Positions 41,533 through 50,081 of a DNA stretch of 64,000 nt are shown here, in pieces (the first letter of the stretch is position 1; each line of letters starts with the position of its first letter). The position numbers were made by a program, and so were the translations under genes. Below the pieces are notes generated by a model. It was given only the letters and a program-made list of their open reading frames with translations, ran no database searches and was not told the DNA's origin. The stretch comes from JALOOB01 sp040766655 (GTDB taxonomy: Bacteria > Chloroflexota > Anaerolineae > CG2-30-64-16), in assembly GCA_040766655.1 (NCBI GenBank), contig JAXGQB010000016.1, forward strand, positions 1-64,000, given 5' to 3'.

Positions 41533-43047
41533 CTATCCCGCGGGAACCGCGGCCGAGGCGACGGGCACCCCGGCTGTGTGCGCGGCGAGCGTCACGCTGC
41601 CGGCGATCCACGCCGGCCCGTCAGGCGTCTGCACCTGCCACCAGCTGCCGTCATCGTTGCGGCCCACGATCGGCAGGCTCTCGCCGATGCGCAGCTGGCC
41701 CGCAACGGGGAAGTTCGTCCCCGGTCCCTGGCGCAGATTCACCCCATCCACCTTCGGATAAACAGTCGGGCCGGCGGCATCGAGCAGGTTAGCGGGCTGC
41801 TTCACCCAGCGGTCGAAGAACGCGACCGAGCTGGCCATGGCGCGGCCGAAGTTGCCCGAGATGTTGTGGTTGTCGCCCGGGTACGAGAACAGCTCGATCG
41901 GCATGCCGGCCGCCTGGCCCTGCTCGTAAAGCAGCTCGGACAGCTTCACGGGCACCGATGCATCGCCCTGCGCGTGGTGGAGCTGGATCGGGCCGTTCAG
42001 GTCAGTCAGGAAGTGATTGGGCGACAGGCTGCGCCAGAACGCCAGGTTGTCGTCCGGCTCCCCGTACTCCGCCACCAGGCTGGTGCGCCAGTTGCTGCGC
42101 GACGTGCTGGCAACGGGCGGCGCGCCGGGCAAGACGCCGGGCCGGTTCCGGCGCCAGTGCTCCAGCAGGTCCTCGTACGCGGCCACCACGCCGCCCCAGA
42201 TCACGCCCGCCTTGATGTCGGGCGAGACCACCATGGCGCGCAGGGTGATCCAGCCGCCCATGGAGTGGCCCCACATCCCGATCCGGTCCGGGTCAGCCCC
42301 GGGGTAGCCCTTCATCGACGTCACGGCGTTCAGCACGTCGATGACGTAGCCGGGCGACCCGTACGCGCCCGTCGCCGCGCCCTCGGAGTTGCCGTGCCCC
42401 CGATAGTCGGGCCGGAACACGATGTAGCCCTGTGTGGCGAAGCCGTTCACGTAAGCGACATAACGCTCGGTCGTCCGGTACTCGCGAGGCGGAATGTAGC
42501 CGTGGTTGAAGATGATGACCGGCCAGCCGGTCGCGGGCGCCTGCCCCCGCGGCACGGTGAGCAGGGCGTAGATCTTCAGGCCCTCTGACAGATACGATGC
42601 GATGTAGCGATCGTGGTTCGAGCCTGCCGCCAGCTTCTGCTCGATCACGATCTCGCTGCCGGGGTATTCCTGCTGCCTCAGGTAATCGATCGACAGCCGG
42701 CTGACGGGCGTCGGCGTGGGCCTCGGCGTAGGCGGCACAGCAGTAGGCGGAATCGCAGTTGGCGCCGCCATAGTTGGCGCTGCCATAGTTGGCGCCGCCA
42801 TAGTTGGCGCTACCATGGTTGGCGCTGCCACAGTTGGCGCAAGGGTTTCTGCTGCCTGCGCCGCGGCCGCGGCGGGCGCGGCCTGGTCCGGCACGCGCGT
42901 GGCTGCGGCCAGGGGCGCGGGTTCGCTGGCCGGTTGCGCAGCGGGAGGCGCCGTAACTTGAGCGGTCGCCTGGCTTCCGCTGCATCCGACCACGAGCAGG
43001 GCCAGGATGAGCAGTGCGCCCGCGACAGAGATGCGTGATGCGGTCAT
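41533..43047 (-). CDS. Lipoprotein alpha/beta-hydrolase with C-terminal SH3 domain
   Basis: Predicted extracellular esterase or peptidase, about 504 residues. Signal peptide with a lipobox-like LVVGC (Cys about 22), then a threonine/proline/alanine-rich spacer with PTMAA repeats (about 70-105), then a prolyl-oligopeptidase/acetylxylan-esterase-like fold: VIIFNHGYIP (oxyanion loop), GHSMGG (nucleophile) and a late GDNHNISG histidine. The C-terminal 75 residues form a bacterial SH3 domain (VNLRQGPGTNFPVAGQL) that could bind cell wall. ATG 43047 has AAGGA eight bases upstream. Confidence 0.85.
   Translation of the reverse strand: MTASRISVAGALLILALLVVGCSGSQATAQVTAPPAAQPASEPAPLAAATRVPDQAAPAAAAAQAAETLAPTVAAPTMVAPTMAAPTMAAPTMAAPTAIPPTAVPPTPRPTPTPVSRLSIDYLRQQEYPGSEIVIEQKLAAGSNHDRYIASYLSEGLKIYALLTVPRGQAPATGWPVIIFNHGYIPPREYRTTERYVAYVNGFATQGYIVFRPDYRGHGNSEGAATGAYGSPGYVIDVLNAVTSMKGYPGADPDRIGMWGHSMGGWITLRAMVVSPDIKAGVIWGGVVAAYEDLLEHWRRNRPGVLPGAPPVASTSRSNWRTSLVAEYGEPDDNLAFWRSLSPNHFLTDLNGPIQLHHAQGDASVPVKLSELLYEQGQAAGMPIELFSYPGDNHNISGNFGRAMASSVAFFDRWVKQPANLLDAAGPTVYPKVDGVNLRQGPGTNFPVAGQLRIGESLPIVGRNDDGSWWQVQTPDGPAWIAGSVTLAAHTAGVPVASAAVPAG
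42761..42835. repeat. Five 15-bp tandem repeats in the lipoprotein spacer
   Basis: Units of the form ggcgccgccatagtt at 42761, 42776, 42791, 42806 and 42821, with one to three differences each, encode the PTMAA spacer on the minus strand. Copy number may vary between strains. Confidence 0.9.
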
Positions 43048-43263
43048 CTTAGTGTTCCTTTGTATATGCATTTATGTAACTTATAGCATACTCCTGTAAA
43101 GATTCAGTAAAGAAGATGGCCTTTCGGGGAAATCCGCATCGATCGCCCGGGTCGACAACCGCCGCTTTTTGCGGCATAATCGGCTGCTGGGCTGCCCGTG
43201 GGTTCGGGAACAGCCCATGCACAGCCGGGTCGGCAGCGCGCTGGCGACCATCAAGGGGGACTC

Positions 43264-44022
43264 ATGGATTTGAACGCGCACATCACCGACTTCGTCCGCC
43301 GCGAGGTGGCTCAATCGCAGGGCGTCACTGGCTACCGTACGCCGCTGGTCGGCTTTGCGTCGGCCGCCGACCCTCGCTTCGCCGACCTGCGGCGCATCGT
43401 CGAGCCGACGCACTACCTGCCGGAGGAGATGCTGCCCGGCGCGCGCACGGTCATCTCCTTCTTTCTGCCCTTCGCCGAGTGGGTGGTGGTGGCCAATGCA
43501 GAGGACCGTTACCGGGTGGCCCCTGAGTGGCCGGTTGCCTACCTGGAGACCAACACGCTGATCGAGCGCCTGGCCGATCGCCTGATCGAGGACCTGGCCG
43601 GGCACGGCGTTCGGGCCGCGACCGCGCCCGCCACGCACAACTACGACCCTGAGGATCTCATCTGCCGGTGGTCGCACAAGAGCGTGGCGGTCATCGCGGG
43701 CCTGGGCAGCTTCGGCCTGCACCGCATGGTGATCACCGATTCGGGGTGCGCCGGCCGGTTCGGCAGCATCGTCACCGACGCCGATATCGAGTTCACCGCG
43801 CCGCCGCCCAAGGAGCGGTGCCTGTGGTTCCACGACGGCAGCTGCTGGGAATGCATCACGCGGTGTCCCGTCGATGCGTTGAGCCCCGAGGGCGCGATCG
43901 ATAAGTTCCGCTGCAATCAGCGGCTGCTCGGCCTCGCGAAGCTGTTCGGCGGCGATGAGTTGGCGGACGCGTGCGGCAAGTGCGCGATCGGACCCTGCTC
44001 GTTCGAGTCGGCGGTGCGCTGA
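43264..44022 (+). CDS. QueG-related iron-sulfur protein
   Basis: About 252 residues related to epoxyqueuosine reductase and similar COG1600 proteins: an N-terminal domain (GARTVISFFLPFAEWV resembles the QueG core) and a ferredoxin-like region with CLWFHDGSCWECITRCPVDAL and CGKCAIGPC, enough cysteines for [4Fe-4S] clusters. It is much shorter than QueG (about 350-380) and lacks the HEAT-repeat tail, so tRNA modification is unlikely to be its role as it stands. ATG 43264 has AGGGGGA upstream. Confidence 0.72.
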   Translation: MDLNAHITDFVRREVAQSQGVTGYRTPLVGFASAADPRFADLRRIVEPTHYLPEEMLPGARTVISFFLPFAEWVVVANAEDRYRVAPEWPVAYLETNTLIERLADRLIEDLAGHGVRAATAPATHNYDPEDLICRWSHKSVAVIAGLGSFGLHRMVITDSGCAGRFGSIVTDADIEFTAPPPKERCLWFHDGSCWECITRCPVDALSPEGAIDKFRCNQRLLGLAKLFGGDELADACGKCAIGPCSFESAVR

Positions 44023-44049
44023 ACGGGACGCCGCGCCTGCTGCCGTCTG

Positions 44050-45465
44050 TCAGTCGTACCGCGGCAGGAATCCGCTCCGCTGGTGTGCGTCGAGCAGGTC
44101 GTCGACCATGCGCCAGATTTGATCGAGGTCCAGCTCCGCGGCCGTGTGCGGGTCCAGCATCGCCGCGTGATAGACCGAGCGGCGATCCCGCGTCAGTGCG
44201 GCCTGCACGGTCAGCTCCTGCACGTTGACCTGGGTGCGGATCAGCGCAGCCAGATGCGCGGGCAGCGCGCCGATACGTGTGGGCTGGATGCCGTTGGCGT
44301 CCACCAGGCAGGGCACCTCCACCGCACACCCCTGCGGCAGGTTGTCGATCAGCCCCCGGTTCTGCACGTTGCCGTAGATGACGCGCGGGGTGCCGGTCTC
44401 CATGCTGTGAATGATGCCCGATCCGTACTCGTGGCTCCGCGCGGGATCGTCGAACTCCATCGCCTGCGCGACGGTCCAATCGATCACCTTGTCCCGCATG
44501 CCCTGGCCGCGGAGATACTGGACGAACGCCTGCACCTCCTGCTCGCCGATCGCAGCGGGATCGGTCATAGCCTTCCTGACCAGTTCCCACCCCTCGATCT
44601 GTACCTCGCAGCGGGTGATGTACTCGTCCAGCGGGATGTTGAACCGCTCGATGAGATCCGGCCGGTCCCGCTTGATGAACCATGGCACGTACTCCGCGAA
44701 GTGCTCGCTTGACTCCGTCACGAAGTAGCCCAGGCGCTCGAGCATCTCGTAGCGGACCCGGTTCCAGTCGGGCACCCGGCCCTCGGCCACCACCTGGTGC
44801 AGCCGGGGATACAGGTCTTCATCGTGACCCTCCGGCGTGCGGCGCCAGAATCGCAGGTAGAACGCCATGTGGTTGATGCCCGCGCAGACGTAGTGAATCT
44901 CGTCCAGCGGAATGCCGATGTCCTGGGCCAGCTTCTCGGCCGTGCTCTGCACGCTGTGGCACAGCCCGACGCTTTTCACCTTCGTCGCGGACGCCAGCGC
45001 CCAGGTGATGATCGCCATAGGGTTGACGTAGTTCAGCAGCCAGGCATCGGGGCACAGCTGCGCCATGTCGGCCGCGATATCGAGAAAGACGGGGATGGTG
45101 CGCAGTCCGCGCATGATGCCGCCGATGCCGAGCGTATCTGCGATGGTCTGGCGCAGCCCGTAACGCTTCGGGATCTCGAAATCGAGCACGGTGGACGGCC
45201 GATAGCCCCCCACCTGGAACATCGAGATGGCGTAGTCTGCGCCGTCCAGGGCCGCGCGGCGGTCCAGCTGCGCCTCGATGGTGGGATGCGCGCCGCGACT
45301 TTTCGCCAGGCGCTCCGCCACCACCCGCGTGGTATGCAGGCGCTGCTCGTCGATGTCGTGCAGCGTGATGGTCGACTCTGCCAATTCCGGGTAGGCCAGG
45401 ATGTCACCGATCAGGTTCTTGGCGAACACTGTGCTGCCGGCGCCGATAAGCACGATCTTGGGCAT
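44050..45465 (-). CDS. GH4-family glycosidase (alpha-galactosidase-like)
   Basis: NAD+- and Mn2+-dependent glycoside hydrolase, 471 residues. The Rossmann start KIVLIGAGSTVFAKNLIGDI, the metal-binding CHSVQ and GINHMAFYL motifs, and NYVNPMAI are typical of the MelA/AglA group; CHS favours alpha-galactosidase or alpha-glucuronidase over 6-phospho-glycosidases (usually CNVP). Cytoplasmic; acts by oxidation at C3. No transporter is adjacent. It is divergent from the alcohol dehydrogenase. Confidence 0.88.
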   Translation of the reverse strand: MPKIVLIGAGSTVFAKNLIGDILAYPELAESTITLHDIDEQRLHTTRVVAERLAKSRGAHPTIEAQLDRRAALDGADYAISMFQVGGYRPSTVLDFEIPKRYGLRQTIADTLGIGGIMRGLRTIPVFLDIAADMAQLCPDAWLLNYVNPMAIITWALASATKVKSVGLCHSVQSTAEKLAQDIGIPLDEIHYVCAGINHMAFYLRFWRRTPEGHDEDLYPRLHQVVAEGRVPDWNRVRYEMLERLGYFVTESSEHFAEYVPWFIKRDRPDLIERFNIPLDEYITRCEVQIEGWELVRKAMTDPAAIGEQEVQAFVQYLRGQGMRDKVIDWTVAQAMEFDDPARSHEYGSGIIHSMETGTPRVIYGNVQNRGLIDNLPQGCAVEVPCLVDANGIQPTRIGALPAHLAALIRTQVNVQELTVQAALTRDRRSVYHAAMLDPHTAAELDLDQIWRMVDDLLDAHQRSGFLPRYD

Positions 45466-45573
45466 GGGAACTTCCTTTGCTTCGTCTGTTTGGCGAGAAT
45501 GTGGTAGAGTTGCGGCTGCTTAGTTTGGCACACTTGATTGGTGCTGTCAAAGACTCGATGGAGGTCTGGAACA

Positions 45574-46602
45574 GTGAAGGCAGTTCGACTCACCGAAGTT
45601 GGCAAACCACTTGAGATGCAGGAGACGCCTACGCCGGTGCCCGGCGCAGGCGAGGTGCTGGTCCGCATCACAGCTGCGGGCATCTGTCATTCCGATGCGC
45701 ACTATCGGGCGGGGGTCTCGTACGCGGGACCGCTGCCCCTGACCCTCGGGCACGAGATCGCGGGGGTGGTCGAGGCGCTCGGCCCGGGCACCTCGCGCAC
45801 GCACATCGGGGACCGGGTGTGCCTGCACTACCTGGTGACCTGCGGCCAGTGCCACCACTGCAACCGCGGCCAGGAGCAGTTCTGCGAGACGGGCAAGATG
45901 CTGGGCAAGCATCTCGACGGCGGCTACGCGGAGTACGTCGCGGTGCCCGAGCGCGGGATCGTCCCCCTGCCGGACGAGGTGGCCTTCGAGCAAGGCGCCA
46001 TCATGATGTGCTCGTCGGCCACGTCGTTCCACGCCCTGCGCAAGGCACGGCTGCAGCCCGGCGAGCGGGTGGCCGTCTTCGGCGCGGGCGGCCTGGGCAT
46101 GTCCGCGATCCAGCTGGCCCGTGGTCTGGGCGCATCCGAGGTTTACGCGGTGGACATCAACCGGGACAAGCTGGTGCTGGCGGCCAGGTTCGGCGCCATC
46201 CCGGTGCACGCGGGGGACGCGAACCCGGTCGAGTTGATTCGCCAGCTCACCAACGGCAAGGGCGTCGACGTGGCCGTCGAGCTCATCGGCCTGCCGGTGA
46301 CGATGCGCCAGGCGGTGCAGGTGCTCGGCGTGCAGGGACGTGCGGCGCTTGCCGGCATCACGCGCACGCCGTTCGAGGTGGATTCCTACAACGAGATCAT
46401 CGGCCGCGAGGCGGAGATCGTCGGCGTGTCGGATCACCTGCTGCAGGAGTTCCCGCTGCTGATGGATTTCGCGCGCCGTGGGGTGCTCGACCTGTCGCAT
46501 GTCGTCACGCGCACCGTGCCCCTGGAGGCCGCGGCCATCAACGCGACCCTGGATGCGTTGGAGCGGTGGGGTGGTGAAGTCCGGACGGTGATCGTGCCAT
46601 AG
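45574..46602 (+). CDS. Zinc-dependent alcohol dehydrogenase
   Basis: Medium-chain dehydrogenase, about 342 residues. Catalytic zinc ligands are in GICHSDAHYR and GHEIAG; the structural-zinc group is CGQCHHCNRGQEQFC; the NAD site is GAGGLGMSAIQLA. The start is GTG 45574 with GGAGGT eight bases upstream. Substrate may be an alcohol, polyol or sugar; no neighbour clarifies this. Confidence 0.9.
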   Translation: MKAVRLTEVGKPLEMQETPTPVPGAGEVLVRITAAGICHSDAHYRAGVSYAGPLPLTLGHEIAGVVEALGPGTSRTHIGDRVCLHYLVTCGQCHHCNRGQEQFCETGKMLGKHLDGGYAEYVAVPERGIVPLPDEVAFEQGAIMMCSSATSFHALRKARLQPGERVAVFGAGGLGMSAIQLARGLGASEVYAVDINRDKLVLAARFGAIPVHAGDANPVELIRQLTNGKGVDVAVELIGLPVTMRQAVQVLGVQGRAALAGITRTPFEVDSYNEIIGREAEIVGVSDHLLQEFPLLMDFARRGVLDLSHVVTRTVPLEAAAINATLDALERWGGEVRTVIVP

Positions 46603-46638
46603 GCAGGCTCCGGGCCGGATGCCCGCCTTTGGCCTTTA

Positions 46639-46679
46639 AAAAAGCCCACCGGATCCGCGAGGATGCCGGTGGGCTTTTT
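46639..46679. terminator. Bidirectional terminator
   Basis: Perfect 14-bp stem aaaaagcccaccgg (46639-46652) with ccggtgggcttttt (46666-46679), with A-run on one side and T-run on the other, between the convergent dehydrogenase and cytochrome operon. Confidence 0.92.
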
Positions 46680-46699
46680 CTGTCAGGTGACGACGGCGC

Positions 46700-48310
46700 T
46701 TACTCCTCGCCGGCTACGTGGCAGAACGTGCAGCTCTGTGCCGCCCAGTCGTAGCTGCTGTGGAATGCGGGCGCCCGGATGCCAAGGTACACGTCCGGTG
46801 CATGGCACAACTTGCAGTCGGAGTAGATCTCCATGGTCAGGCTGTGCGGCACAGGGTTCGGGGGGCCTACCGTGACGGCCGTCTCGTCCTGCGGTGCGGG
46901 ATGGCAGCTCGTGCAGCTGTCCGCAGCGTAGCCTGCATGGTTTTCCGGATACGGGTTGGGTGCGTCCGCCGCGCCGTGACACTTGGCGCAGTCCACGAAC
47001 GCCTCCAGGGTGACGCTGTGCGGCACCGCGGCCAGGCCGCCGGGCTCCGCCGCCGGCTCACCCCCTGCAGGTGCGGCGGCCTCAGCCGGCTGATGGCAGC
47101 CGGTGCACGTCTCAGGACCGAACGCCGTGTGGTTCTCCGGGAATGGCTTCATCTTGTCCAGCCCATGGCACGTTTCGCAGGTCTTGTACACGTCGCTGGT
47201 CAGGTCATGGTTGGCCGGGATCGCGCCGGGTCCGCCGGCCTCCGTCTCCGCGCCGGGTTCAGGCGTCGGCCCGGGCAGATGGCACACCGTGCACGATTCA
47301 TTAGGCCGTCCCGCATGGTCGCGCGGGTACGGGCTCATGCCTTCCAGACCATGGCAGGTGTCGCACGCCTCCCGCCCCTCGATGGCATGCGGGACGAGCG
47401 ATGCGGCCACCTGGGTCAGCTCGGTCGCCTCAGGCGTGGGCTGCAGGGGCGAGAAGACCGGCACCACGGTGGGCTGCACGGGAATCGTCGCGATCGCGGT
47501 CTCCTCGAACGTGGCAAACCACAACAGCCCTGCCGTCAGCAGAACACCCGCGGTGATCGCAACGGGCAGATAGATGCGCTCACGGCGGCGGATGCCGACC
47601 GGGTCCGCGATACGATGCGCGTGGCCTGCGAGGCGCTCCTCAAGCTCCTGCCCGTGTTCTTCCTCCATCTGGTGATGGGCCATCTTGCCCGTGAACATGC
47701 TCTTGTTGAGCATCTTGACGTGCACGTTGTAGAAGTGCCAGATGATGATGGCCAGCACGGCCAGGAGGGCTTCGGCCCCGTGAGCGGCCTTGGCGGCCGG
47801 AATGATGTTGCCGGGTAGGAACTTCGCGGTGGCGATGGGGTTCCAAAGCATGAAGCCGGTGATGCCCATGATGATGGTGCCCCAGACCATCGCCCAGTAT
47901 TCAACCTTCTCCCCGAAGTTGTAGCGCGGCATCCGTGGGTGTTCGCGTGACAGCCCCAAGTTGTAGCGCACGACATCGATCGCGTCCGTGAGGTCCTTGA
48001 GGCCCGGCAGCATCGTCATGCGAATCCGGCGCACCCAGATCTTGTGGCCGATCACCAGCACATGATAGACGCTTTGCACGGCCAGGATGATGGCCGCGAT
48101 GCGGTGGATGATGCGCACGATCTCGATGCCGCCCAGCAGCGCGATCAGCCCTTCGGCAAGGCCGTTGCCCACGAATTTCTGGGCCAGGCCCGTAACGCCC
48201 AGCGTCGTGAACGAGACGATCAGGACGATGTGCTCGATGCGCTGGGACAGCGTAAATCGCTCGTGATAGGTTCCGTGAGCGTGCTTTGCGGCCGGCTTTG
48301 GATCTGCCAT
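46700..48310 (-). CDS. Cytochrome b fused to an octaheme cytochrome c domain
   Basis: 536 residues. The first 200 are a di-heme cytochrome b561/FdnI-like membrane domain of four or five helices (HERFTLSQRIEHIVLIVSF, YHVLVIGHKIW, HGAEALLAVLAIIIWHFYNV with paired histidines). After a further helix (about 250-270) comes a periplasmic region with eight CxxCH sites (CDTCH, CTVCH, CETCH, CTGCH, CAKCH, CTSCH, CKLCH, CTFCH), made of roughly 60-residue repeats. It starts three bases after the 9-heme cytochrome gene, so the two form a quinol-to-periplasm electron route. The fusion itself is uncommon to my knowledge. Confidence 0.85.
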   Translation of the reverse strand: MADPKPAAKHAHGTYHERFTLSQRIEHIVLIVSFTTLGVTGLAQKFVGNGLAEGLIALLGGIEIVRIIHRIAAIILAVQSVYHVLVIGHKIWVRRIRMTMLPGLKDLTDAIDVVRYNLGLSREHPRMPRYNFGEKVEYWAMVWGTIIMGITGFMLWNPIATAKFLPGNIIPAAKAAHGAEALLAVLAIIIWHFYNVHVKMLNKSMFTGKMAHHQMEEEHGQELEERLAGHAHRIADPVGIRRRERIYLPVAITAGVLLTAGLLWFATFEETAIATIPVQPTVVPVFSPLQPTPEATELTQVAASLVPHAIEGREACDTCHGLEGMSPYPRDHAGRPNESCTVCHLPGPTPEPGAETEAGGPGAIPANHDLTSDVYKTCETCHGLDKMKPFPENHTAFGPETCTGCHQPAEAAAPAGGEPAAEPGGLAAVPHSVTLEAFVDCAKCHGAADAPNPYPENHAGYAADSCTSCHPAPQDETAVTVGPPNPVPHSLTMEIYSDCKLCHAPDVYLGIRAPAFHSSYDWAAQSCTFCHVAGEE

Positions 48311-48313
48311 TGC

Positions 48314-49408
48314 TCACGCCCCCTTTCGCCGTATGCGGCGCATGATGCGGCTGAACGCGTCCAGTCCCACGAACAGCAGCATGCTGCCGATGACTGCCGG
48401 GATGAGAATCTTGTAGAACAGGTTGATGTAGTAGACCAACGGCTGCGTGGTCGGGCTGGGTGCGAAGTGGCCGACCCAGCTGTCCGGGAAGTTCGCGGTT
48501 GCGTCCGGGTGGCAGCGCTGGCACGTGTGGAGCAGGTTCTCCTTCACCACCTGCGCGTTGGCGTTGGTGACTTCCAGGATGTTGTGAACCCCATGGCAGT
48601 CCGTGCAGACGGCCTTATTGGTGGGTTGATCCGGGTGCTGGCGTTCGAACAGCGTGACTGTCGTGCCGTGGAAGTCGGCCACGTAGGTGTTGAACACCTC
48701 CGTCGAGATGCCGTATTTCTGCATCAGGGCCGCATCCCCGTGGCAGTCGCCGCAGATGTTCGGCGACTTCAGGCGAAAAGCGGCCGTGTTGGGATCTTCC
48801 TGTGTGTGTGCGCCGTGGCAGTCAGTGCACGTGGGGACGTCCGGGTTGCTGCTCTCCAGCAAGGCGGCGCCGTGCACGCTGGTGGCGTACTGATCGTAGA
48901 TGGCGCTGTGGCATGTCTCGCAGGTATGCGAGATCTTCTGTCTCGGCTCGCTGGCCCGCGTGACATTGTGAGCACCGTGACAGTCGGTGCAGATTGCGGC
49001 ATTGCGATTTCCAGCCGCCAGGGCACGCGCATGGTTGCTATCGAGCGAATCCTGATACTGGTCCTGATGGCAGCTCTGGCATTGCTGGTAGCGTTCCAAC
49101 TGGAACGAGCGGCGGTCGCCCGCAGTGATCTTGGGATGTGGATATCCCGAGATGTTGGTGTGGCACGCGGTGCAGTTCAGGCTGGCATGTACGCTGGCCT
49201 GGTACACCGAGGGATCCACGGTGAGCGGGAGAATCTCGCCGCTGGCGAGCTCGACGCTCAACCCGGCAGTGGAGTGGCAGCCGAGACAGGTTGCGTTGTC
49301 GTCGGATTGCGCGTTGGCGACGGCAGTCAAGCCGATTAAGAGCAGGCCAACAAGGCCAGCAACGACCAACAACCGCAGCTGCTGCCGACCTGGGCAAGCA
49401 ACGGTCAT
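48314..49408 (-). CDS. Nine-heme membrane-anchored cytochrome c
   Basis: About 364 residues with a signal peptide (15-35), nine CxxCH sites (CLGCH, CTACH, CQSCH, CTDCH, CETCH, CTDCH, CGDCH, CTDCH, CQRCH) and a C-terminal membrane helix followed by a basic tail. It resembles the cytochrome c partners in Cbc/NrfH-like systems. ATG 49408 has GGAGGAG seven bases upstream. The promoter upstream carries a CRP/FNR-type palindrome, suggesting control by oxygen or acceptor supply. Terminal acceptor unknown. Confidence 0.9.
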   Translation of the reverse strand: MTVACPGRQQLRLLVVAGLVGLLLIGLTAVANAQSDDNATCLGCHSTAGLSVELASGEILPLTVDPSVYQASVHASLNCTACHTNISGYPHPKITAGDRRSFQLERYQQCQSCHQDQYQDSLDSNHARALAAGNRNAAICTDCHGAHNVTRASEPRQKISHTCETCHSAIYDQYATSVHGAALLESSNPDVPTCTDCHGAHTQEDPNTAAFRLKSPNICGDCHGDAALMQKYGISTEVFNTYVADFHGTTVTLFERQHPDQPTNKAVCTDCHGVHNILEVTNANAQVVKENLLHTCQRCHPDATANFPDSWVGHFAPSPTTQPLVYYINLFYKILIPAVIGSMLLFVGLDAFSRIMRRIRRKGA

Positions 49409-49476
49409 ATAGGTACTCCTCCGTATCGTGGGCGGTGATCCTGGGTCTGGCAAGGCACACGGATGACCAGACCAAC

Positions 49477-49519
49477 ATTATACCAGTGTGATTTTCTGCA
49501 CTACATGACGTAGGTCATG
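49477..49519 (-). promoter_or_regulatory. Cytochrome operon promoter with CRP/FNR-type palindrome
   Basis: Minus strand TATAAT (complement of 49477-49482) and, upstream, CATGAC-N4-GTCATG (49504-49519), whose core TGAC-N4-GTCA matches the half-site style of FNR/HcpR-type regulators. The palindrome centre is about 41 bases above the expected start site, the usual position for activation by this family. The -35 is poor, as expected for an activated promoter. Confidence 0.5.
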
Positions 49520-49590
49520 ATTGAGCGACGGACTTTTGATTAGGAATAGTTATCAGCTTCGCACGATCAGCCTATGATGATATCCGGGTC

Positions 49591-49863
49591 TCACCGGCGT
49601 CCGCTTTGGTGTCGCAGGGCCAGCACCAGCACGGCCACCGCTGCGCCCAGAAGCGCGAGGGCAAGGCCGATCAGAGGCAGACTGGCTTCGCATTTTTCTT
49701 CGAGGCCGCCGTCGATCCAACGCTGCCGTGACATGGAGGTCGTGGCGGATGGTTGTCCCGCGGCGTCCCGGGCGTCGGGACGCGCCCGAGAGAGCCTCGC
49801 GGGGGTCAGATGTGCCTCGGGGCCGACGGGTTGGCCGCCGATAGTGACGTAGTAGTTGCTCAC
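49591..49863 (-). CDS. Small GYF_2-like membrane protein
   Basis: About 90 residues from a GTG at 49863 with GGAGG four bases upstream. The start SNYYVTIGGQPVGP resembles GYF_2 domains (WYY..NGQ..GP), then a polar basic linker, then one C-terminal membrane helix (LPLIGLALALLGAAVAVLVL). A role in binding another membrane protein is inference; no neighbour explains it. Confidence 0.55.
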   Translation of the reverse strand: MSNYYVTIGGQPVGPEAHLTPARLSRARPDARDAAGQPSATTSMSRQRWIDGGLEEKCEASLPLIGLALALLGAAVAVLVLALRHQSGRR

Positions 49864-49884
49864 GGGTCCTCCACGCCCAGCATA

Positions 49885-50037
49885 ACATAAAGATCCCTGG
49901 CAACAAAGCACGGGCTCGGGTGCCAGGGATCGGCAGGCAGTCAAGAGAGATGGGAGCAATTAAGGTCAGGCGTACCGTGCGGCGGCTTCGATGAGGGTGC
50001 CATGCGCGATGCGACGTCGTTGGGTACGCCTGGCTTC
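49885..50037 (-). ncRNA. Candidate structured small RNA or leader
   Basis: A minus-strand promoter (50044-50072) is followed at once by a stem (50023-50032 with 49967-49976, caggcgtacc) enclosing about 46 bases, then a second stem gatccctggca (49921-49931 with 49892-49902) ending in TTTATGTTATG, i.e. a terminator. This would give a transcript of about 150 bases. It lies past the end of valS and before the GYF_2-like gene, so it is either a free small RNA or an attenuating leader of that gene. I see no match to SRP RNA, 6S RNA or tmRNA motifs. Confidence 0.4.
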
Positions 50038-50043
50038 GCTTGC

Positions 50044-50072
50044 ATTATAGGGTACTTACGGCTGCAAGTCTA
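50044..50072 (-). promoter_or_regulatory. Promoter of the candidate small RNA
   Basis: Minus strand TAGACT (complement of 50067-50072), 17-base spacer, perfect TATAAT (complement of 50044-50049), immediately after the valS stop. Confidence 0.5.
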
Positions 50073-50081
50073 TGACCTGCC

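Noticed and set aside
42761..42835. Tandem 15-bp units as a CRISPR array
   Set aside because: Units are contiguous with no spacers and encode a protein spacer in frame; no cas genes nearby.
45516..45540. Possible sigma-54 promoter (TTGGCACactt...TTGG) before the alcohol dehydrogenase
   Set aside because: The downstream GC element is missing at the required spacing from TGGCAC.
49885..50037. Candidate RNA as SRP 4.5S RNA or 6S RNA
   Set aside because: The conserved GGAAGGAAGCA-type SRP tip and the large central bubble of 6S are not visible.
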